From positions 1 through 6,103 of the forward strand of contig JAUNUZ010000153.1 in the NCBI GenBank assembly GCA_030537915.1: 6,103 nt of DNA. The letters run 5' to 3'. The notes beneath the pieces were generated by a model, which saw only the letters and a list, made by a program, of their open reading frames with translations, made no database searches and had not been told where the DNA came from. Made by a program: the position numbers and the translations under genes. The stretch comes from Micrococcales bacterium (GTDB lineage: Bacteria; Actinomycetota; Actinomycetes; Actinomycetales; Dermatophilaceae). Position 1 is the stretch's first letter. Every line of letters begins with the position of its first letter. This document shows positions 1 through 6,103 of the stretch, in pieces.

Positions 1-99
1 GAGGCGATGAACCACTCGTCCTATCCGCTGCAGGCGATTCTCTACGGTGTCGTCGCGCACGCCTGCACTCGCGCACCGTCGCTGCCGGACTGTCCGTAG
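1..99 (+). other. Ambiguous left edge: possible upstream gene end or alternative reading frame
   Basis: Frame 1 is open from base 1 to a TAG at 97-99. Over bases 1-60 its third codon positions are mostly G or C, as expected here, whereas the carboxypeptidase frame (frame 3) uses unusual codons such as CTA, TCT, GAT and TGT over the same stretch. An ATG at 7-9 overlaps a frame-2 TGA at 8-10, which resembles the ATGA junction of two coupled genes. The frame-1 peptide (MNHSSYPLQAIL...) is not one I recognise. It could be the end of an upstream gene, or the true start of the carboxypeptidase followed by a frameshift. The window edge prevents a decision. Confidence 0.25.
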
Positions 100-1286
100 C
101 CGCGGCCTGTGCGATCATCGTCATCCCCGGGGCCCGCGCGGCACCGGCTCAGGCGAATACACCGAGTCCGGGCACTCCGACACCGGGCCTCGTCGCCCCG
201 GTCGGACCGGGGCACCGCGGCGGCGAGAAGCTCCTGCGTACCGGCGCGCTCGTCATCGATCGCCCCGCCGGCGTGCCCCAGCCACCGGCCTTCCCCGCCG
301 GCGCATACCTCATCGCCAACCTCGACACCGGCGATGTGCTGCTCTCGTTCAACTCCAAGGTGCAGTCGCTGCCCGCAAGCACGATGAAGGCTCTCACCCT
401 GCTGACGGTGGCCCCCCGCCTCGACCCGACAGCCATGATCAAGGCTATGCCGGAGGATGCGACGGTCGACGGCACGAAGGTCGGCATGGACCCGGGCGCC
501 AGCTACACGGTCGATCAGTTGCTGCACGCGCTCATCATGTCCTCGGCCAACGACGCCTCCGTGGCGCTCGCCCGGGCCAACGGCGGGATGTCCGCGACCG
601 TGACGCAGCTGAACGAGGTCGCCAAGGAGATCGGGGCCCTGGACACCACCGCCAGGAACACCAGCGGTCTGGACGCCACCGGCCAGGTGACCACCGCCTA
701 CGACCTCGCGCTCATCGGACGCGCCGCCCTGGCTGACCCACGCATCGCCCGAATGCTGACGACCCGGACGCTGGACTTCCCCGCCGGGCGCACCAAACGC
801 GGTCAGGCCCGGGGCAAATACCAGATCAACAACCACAACAAGCTGCTCTGGAACTACGCCGGCACGATCGGGGTCAAGAACGGCTACACGCTCAAGGCCC
901 ACCAGACCTACATCGGGGCTGCTCGGCGCGGCTCCCAGGCGTATGTCGTGACCTACCTCGCCGGCGAGACCGGCGGCTGGCGACCTACGGCGGCGCTGCT
1001 GGACTGGGCCTTCGCCTACGGGCCGAGGCTCAAGGCTGTCGGGACCCTCAACCAGCCGGAGTCCTCCCGGGACTCGGCGGCCGCTGCCGACACAACGCCG
1101 GGGTCCACCGGGGCACAAGCTGCGGTCGCGACGACGACTGCCGGCGCGATGGAGGCCGCCCGGCTCCTGTCGAACCGGCCCGTGGCGATCGCCGGGCTCG
1201 CGATAGCAGCCCTCGCGGCCGCAGCCCTGTTCTCACGTGTCTGGGCCGTGCGCCGTCGGCGGGGGCGCCTGCACCGCACGCGCTGA
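3..1286 (+). CDS. D-alanyl-D-alanine carboxypeptidase, peptidase S11 family (5' end unresolved)
   Basis: This penicillin-binding-protein-type serine enzyme should remove the terminal D-Ala from peptidoglycan pentapeptides outside the membrane, limiting cross-linking. The frame shows a signal peptide: an Arg-rich stretch, a hydrophobic core at about 78-128 (VAAGLSVAAACAIIVI) and an ARA-A cleavage site near 140. A Pro/Thr-rich linker follows, then the S11 domain with SxxK as STMK (378-389, nucleophile Ser and general base Lys) and SxN as SAN (543-551). The third box is KNG (876-884) in VKNGYT instead of the usual KTG. After the domain come an Ala/Thr/Ser-rich linker and a C-terminal transmembrane helix (about 1179-1241) with a basic tail (RRRRGRLHRTR), so the enzyme is probably anchored at its C-terminus. 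No PBP5-type C-terminal domain is present. No ATG, GTG or TTG lies in frame between base 3 and the signal peptide. The first in-frame GTG (273) lies beyond the signal peptide and is an unlikely start. The real start is therefore upstream, a rare CTG at 63, or behind a frameshift. Confidence 0.88.
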   Translation, partial: GDEPLVLSAAGDSLRCRRARLHSRTVAAGLSVAAACAIIVIPGARAAPAQANTPSPGTPTPGLVAPVGPGHRGGEKLLRTGALVIDRPAGVPQPPAFPAGAYLIANLDTGDVLLSFNSKVQSLPASTMKALTLLTVAPRLDPTAMIKAMPEDATVDGTKVGMDPGASYTVDQLLHALIMSSANDASVALARANGGMSATVTQLNEVAKEIGALDTTARNTSGLDATGQVTTAYDLALIGRAALADPRIARMLTTRTLDFPAGRTKRGQARGKYQINNHNKLLWNYAGTIGVKNGYTLKAHQTYIGAARRGSQAYVVTYLAGETGGWRPTAALLDWAFAYGPRLKAVGTLNQPESSRDSAAAADTTPGSTGAQAAVATTTAGAMEAARLLSNRPVAIAGLAIAALAAAALFSRVWAVRRRRGRLHRTR

Positions 1287-1323
1287 CCGGCTCGCCCGTG
1301 CTGCTTCGCGCCGGCCATGCGAG

Positions 1324-1338
1324 GACCCGAATCGGGTC
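1324..1338. terminator. Small hairpin in convergent intergenic gap, possible bidirectional terminator
   Basis: The 56-bp gap between the convergent carboxypeptidase and 2H phosphoesterase genes contains a perfect 6-bp inverted repeat: GACCCG (1324-1329), loop AAT, CGGGTC (1333-1338), extendable by one G-T pair. There is no T-run on either strand, so this is weak evidence. Its position between two stop codons is what suggests a terminator. Confidence 0.3.
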
Positions 1339-1342
1339 TCTG

Positions 1343-1996
1343 TCAGGCCTTAGCTGGATCCTCGGGCTCGGTGACGGACTCGACATCGGCAAAGCCACCC
1401 TCGAAGGCGAATCCCGCGCAGCGCTCCCAGTTGTGGGCGGTGTCGCGTAGGTAGAGCACGACCTCGTCGGCGACGAACTCCAGATGCACGTCGCGACTGC
1501 CCCTCTCGGCGGCGTCGAGCTGCTCCTCGGCGATGTTGTGCCCCACCGTGACATGGGGGTGGTAGCTGAAGTCCAGGCTGCGCTCGAGGGGCCCCATCCG
1601 GACCTGAGTCGCCAGCGCCGCGCAGGCACTCGCCCCCTTGACCAGCGGCAGGAAGACCACGGGCGAGACAGGTCGGAAGGTGTCCGTCCCCATGAGCTCG
1701 ATCCGGAACGGCACCGTCTGCGTCGCCACCTGCGCGAGGTGCTCGTGCACCGACTCCATCGCGCTGCGCTCGATCGTCGTCGGCGGCAAGATCGTCACGT
1801 GCGTGGGAATGATGTCCGCCTGCGGATCGCCGTAGGAACGGCGCGCGTCCCGCAGTTGTGTCGCGAACGGCTCCGGCACTGCGATGGCGACACCGATCGT
1901 CAGTGTCTGCTCGCCCGCGGGCCGGACCCGACCGGCGTCATCGGATCCGCTCGCGCCCAGCGATTCGTCGGCCGGGTCTGGGGTCATCTGGCTCAT
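1343..1996 (-). CDS. 2'-5' RNA ligase family protein (2H phosphoesterase)
   Basis: This 217-aa protein carries both signature motifs of the 2H phosphoesterase superfamily: HVT at residues 66-68 (THVTILPP) and HVT at 148-150 (YHPHVTVGH), about 82 residues apart. The two His/Thr pairs form the active site for cyclic-phosphodiester or 2'-5' phosphodiester chemistry on RNA ends or nucleotides. The substrate of actinobacterial members is generally unknown. The first 30 residues are a polar, acidic, probably disordered extension. There is no signal peptide, so it is cytoplasmic. The ATG at 1996 is 6 bp after the trpS stop codon, implying cotranscription and possible translational coupling. A GGGAG lies about 11 nt upstream, inside the trpS end. 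An alternative ATG three codons in (1987) is possible. The family assignment is firm; the specific reaction is not. Confidence 0.85.
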   Translation of the reverse strand: MSQMTPDPADESLGASGSDDAGRVRPAGEQTLTIGVAIAVPEPFATQLRDARRSYGDPQADIIPTHVTILPPTTIERSAMESVHEHLAQVATQTVPFRIELMGTDTFRPVSPVVFLPLVKGASACAALATQVRMGPLERSLDFSYHPHVTVGHNIAEEQLDAAERGSRDVHLEFVADEVVLYLRDTAHNWERCAGFAFEGGFADVESVTEPEDPAKA

Positions 1997-2002
1997 GGGT
2001 GC

Positions 2003-5425
<3,423 letters not shown>

Positions 5426-5433
5426 CTCGGGGA

Positions 5434-5439
5434 CTCCTT
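5434..5439 (-). promoter_or_regulatory. Ribosome binding site of icd
   Basis: Minus-strand AAGGAG, the best Shine-Dalgarno match in the window, lies 8 nt before the GTG at 5425. It supports the GTG as the icd start. Confidence 0.75.
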
Positions 5440-5503
5440 CATCGGGACATGCATCGGGGCGCTGATGCGGGCCGCCGTCAGGTCGGCGACTCGACCATCA
5501 CCA

Positions 5504-5529
5504 AGATAGCTCGATATCGAGATATCTCG
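5504..5529. promoter_or_regulatory. Nested AT-rich palindromes in the icd / unknown-gene divergent region (likely operator and promoter area)
   Basis: Bases 5504-5527 form a 24-bp inverted repeat with 11 of 12 pairs matching (only G5509/A5522 fails). Its core is the perfect palindrome CTCGATATCGAG (5510-5521). A second perfect palindrome, CGAGATATCTCG (5518-5529), overlaps it with its centre 8 bp away. The site is markedly AT-rich against very GC-rich surroundings and lies between divergent genes, starting 78 bp from the icd GTG and ending 54 bp from the other gene's ATG. Such symmetry suits a dimeric helix-turn-helix regulator; ATATCGAG-type half-sites resemble those of some MarR or PadR family proteins, but that is inference. 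Promoter hexamers are only weak: minus-strand TTGTTC at 5537-5532, and TATC-type -10 candidates inside the palindrome on both strands. Confidence 0.55.
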
Positions 5530-5570
5530 GGGAACAACTCGGGGATGCCTCGACCCTACCCACGATGGGC

Positions 5571-5575
5571 AAGGA
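5571..5575 (+). promoter_or_regulatory. Ribosome binding site choosing the ATG at 5584
   Basis: AAGGA ends 8 nt before the ATG at 5584. Two other in-frame ATGs (5545 and 5575) lack a comparable site, so this one decides the start. Confidence 0.5.
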
Positions 5576-5583
5576 TGGGGCCC

Positions 5584-6103
5584 ATGCCTGCGAACGCCTA
5601 CCCTCACCTCGTCTTTGCGACGGACGCCACCACGTTGCCGCGCACCGAGCTGGAGTCCCTGGTCACGGAGCTGTTCGCCGATCGTGACCCCGCACCCACC
5701 ATCGAGCAGGGGCCCCTGCAGGCGATCGTGCGGCTGGGCGACTACGCCTTGACGTTCTGGTACGACGACGATTCCGAGGGCCTTCCGCAGCGGTACGCCG
5801 ACTACGCCCCGACCCTGAAACGGCGCCGGATCTCCAAGTGCACGACGATGATCGACTTCTCCGGTGACGCCGACCCGGACGGCGTCCACGCCGACGACGC
5901 CCGCCGGATCACCGACGCACTCGGGGCTCGCTCGGGCGTCTATGTTTTCTCCGAGGCGGCCAAGAGCTTCGTCGGGATGGACGCGGCCGACGCCTTCGCG
6001 CAGGCACTCGAGCCCACCACCGGCCCGGCCGAGCCGGTCGAAGCCGCACCAACGCAGGTTGAGCCAGCCGAGCCGCAGCCGCAGCCGGTCGAGACCGAAC
6101 CTG
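5584..6103 (+). CDS. Protein of unknown function with Pro/Glu-rich C-terminal tail (3' partial)
   Basis: I do not recognise this gene. The frame is open from ATG 5584 through the window end, 173 complete codons, with strong G/C third-position bias, so it is very likely coding. There is no signal peptide or membrane helix in the visible part. Residues 1-143 look like one small mixed alpha/beta domain. Notable segments are LQAIVRLGDYALTFWYDDD (45-63), the basic patch LKRRRISKC (78-86), then TMIDFSGDADPDG (88-100) and an Ala-rich segment (YVFSEAAKSFVGMDAADAFAQAL, 120-142). From about residue 144 the sequence becomes Pro/Glu/Ala/Gln-rich with repeated EP and QP units, a linker or disordered tail that continues past the edge. 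The SGDxDP segment faintly recalls small immunity-like or uncharacterised actinobacterial proteins, but I cannot assign a family. It is divergent from icd and may share the palindromic control site. Confidence 0.8.
   Translation, partial: MPANAYPHLVFATDATTLPRTELESLVTELFADRDPAPTIEQGPLQAIVRLGDYALTFWYDDDSEGLPQRYADYAPTLKRRRISKCTTMIDFSGDADPDGVHADDARRITDALGARSGVYVFSEAAKSFVGMDAADAFAQALEPTTGPAEPVEAAPTQVEPAEPQPQPVETEP

Noticed and set aside
273..275. GTG at 273 as the carboxypeptidase start
   Set aside because: Using it would discard the evident signal peptide and linker upstream and leave an extracellular enzyme without an export signal.
42..1118. 358-codon minus-strand frame opposite the carboxypeptidase
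   Set aside because: Composition is typical of antisense GC-rich shadow, with no recognisable motif, and the plus strand carries a signal peptide and catalytic boxes.

Overview
The window looks like ordinary chromosome from a high-GC actinobacterium. The evidence is strong G/C at third codon positions, a GTG start, a monomeric NADP-type isocitrate dehydrogenase and an S11 D,D-carboxypeptidase with a C-terminal membrane anchor. The gene set would fit Micrococcales (Dermatophilaceae/Intrasporangiaceae-like), but that placement is inference. I see no tRNA, rRNA, CRISPR array, insertion sequence or phage gene.

Layout from left to right. (1) About 3-1286 (+): a secreted, membrane-anchored D-alanyl-D-alanine carboxypeptidase whose start codon cannot be placed inside the window. 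(2) 1287-1342: a 56-bp convergent gap with a small hairpin. (3) 1343-1996 (-): a 2H phosphoesterase of the 2'-5' RNA ligase/cyclic phosphodiesterase type. (4) 2003-3025 (-): tryptophanyl-tRNA synthetase (trpS), 6 bp upstream of gene 3 and probably its operon partner. (5) 3026-3193: a very GC-rich gap with a strong 14-bp hairpin abutting the icd stop codon, then a possible trpS leader with a cluster of Trp codons and several competing hairpins. (6) 3194-5425 (-): monomeric NADP+-dependent isocitrate dehydrogenase (icd), 743 aa, with all active-site and cofactor residues present. (7) 5426-5583: a divergent control region with an unusually AT-rich palindrome. (8) 5584 to the window end (+): a protein of unknown function with a Pro/Glu-rich tail, cut by the window edge.

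The genes do not form one pathway. They cover cell-wall trimming, tRNA charging, RNA-end chemistry and the TCA cycle (2-oxoglutarate and NADPH supply). No convincing undescribed system is visible. The points most worth checking are the nested palindrome between icd and the unknown gene, the possible Trp-codon leader before trpS, the unresolved carboxypeptidase N-terminus with its KNG triad, and the unknown gene itself.
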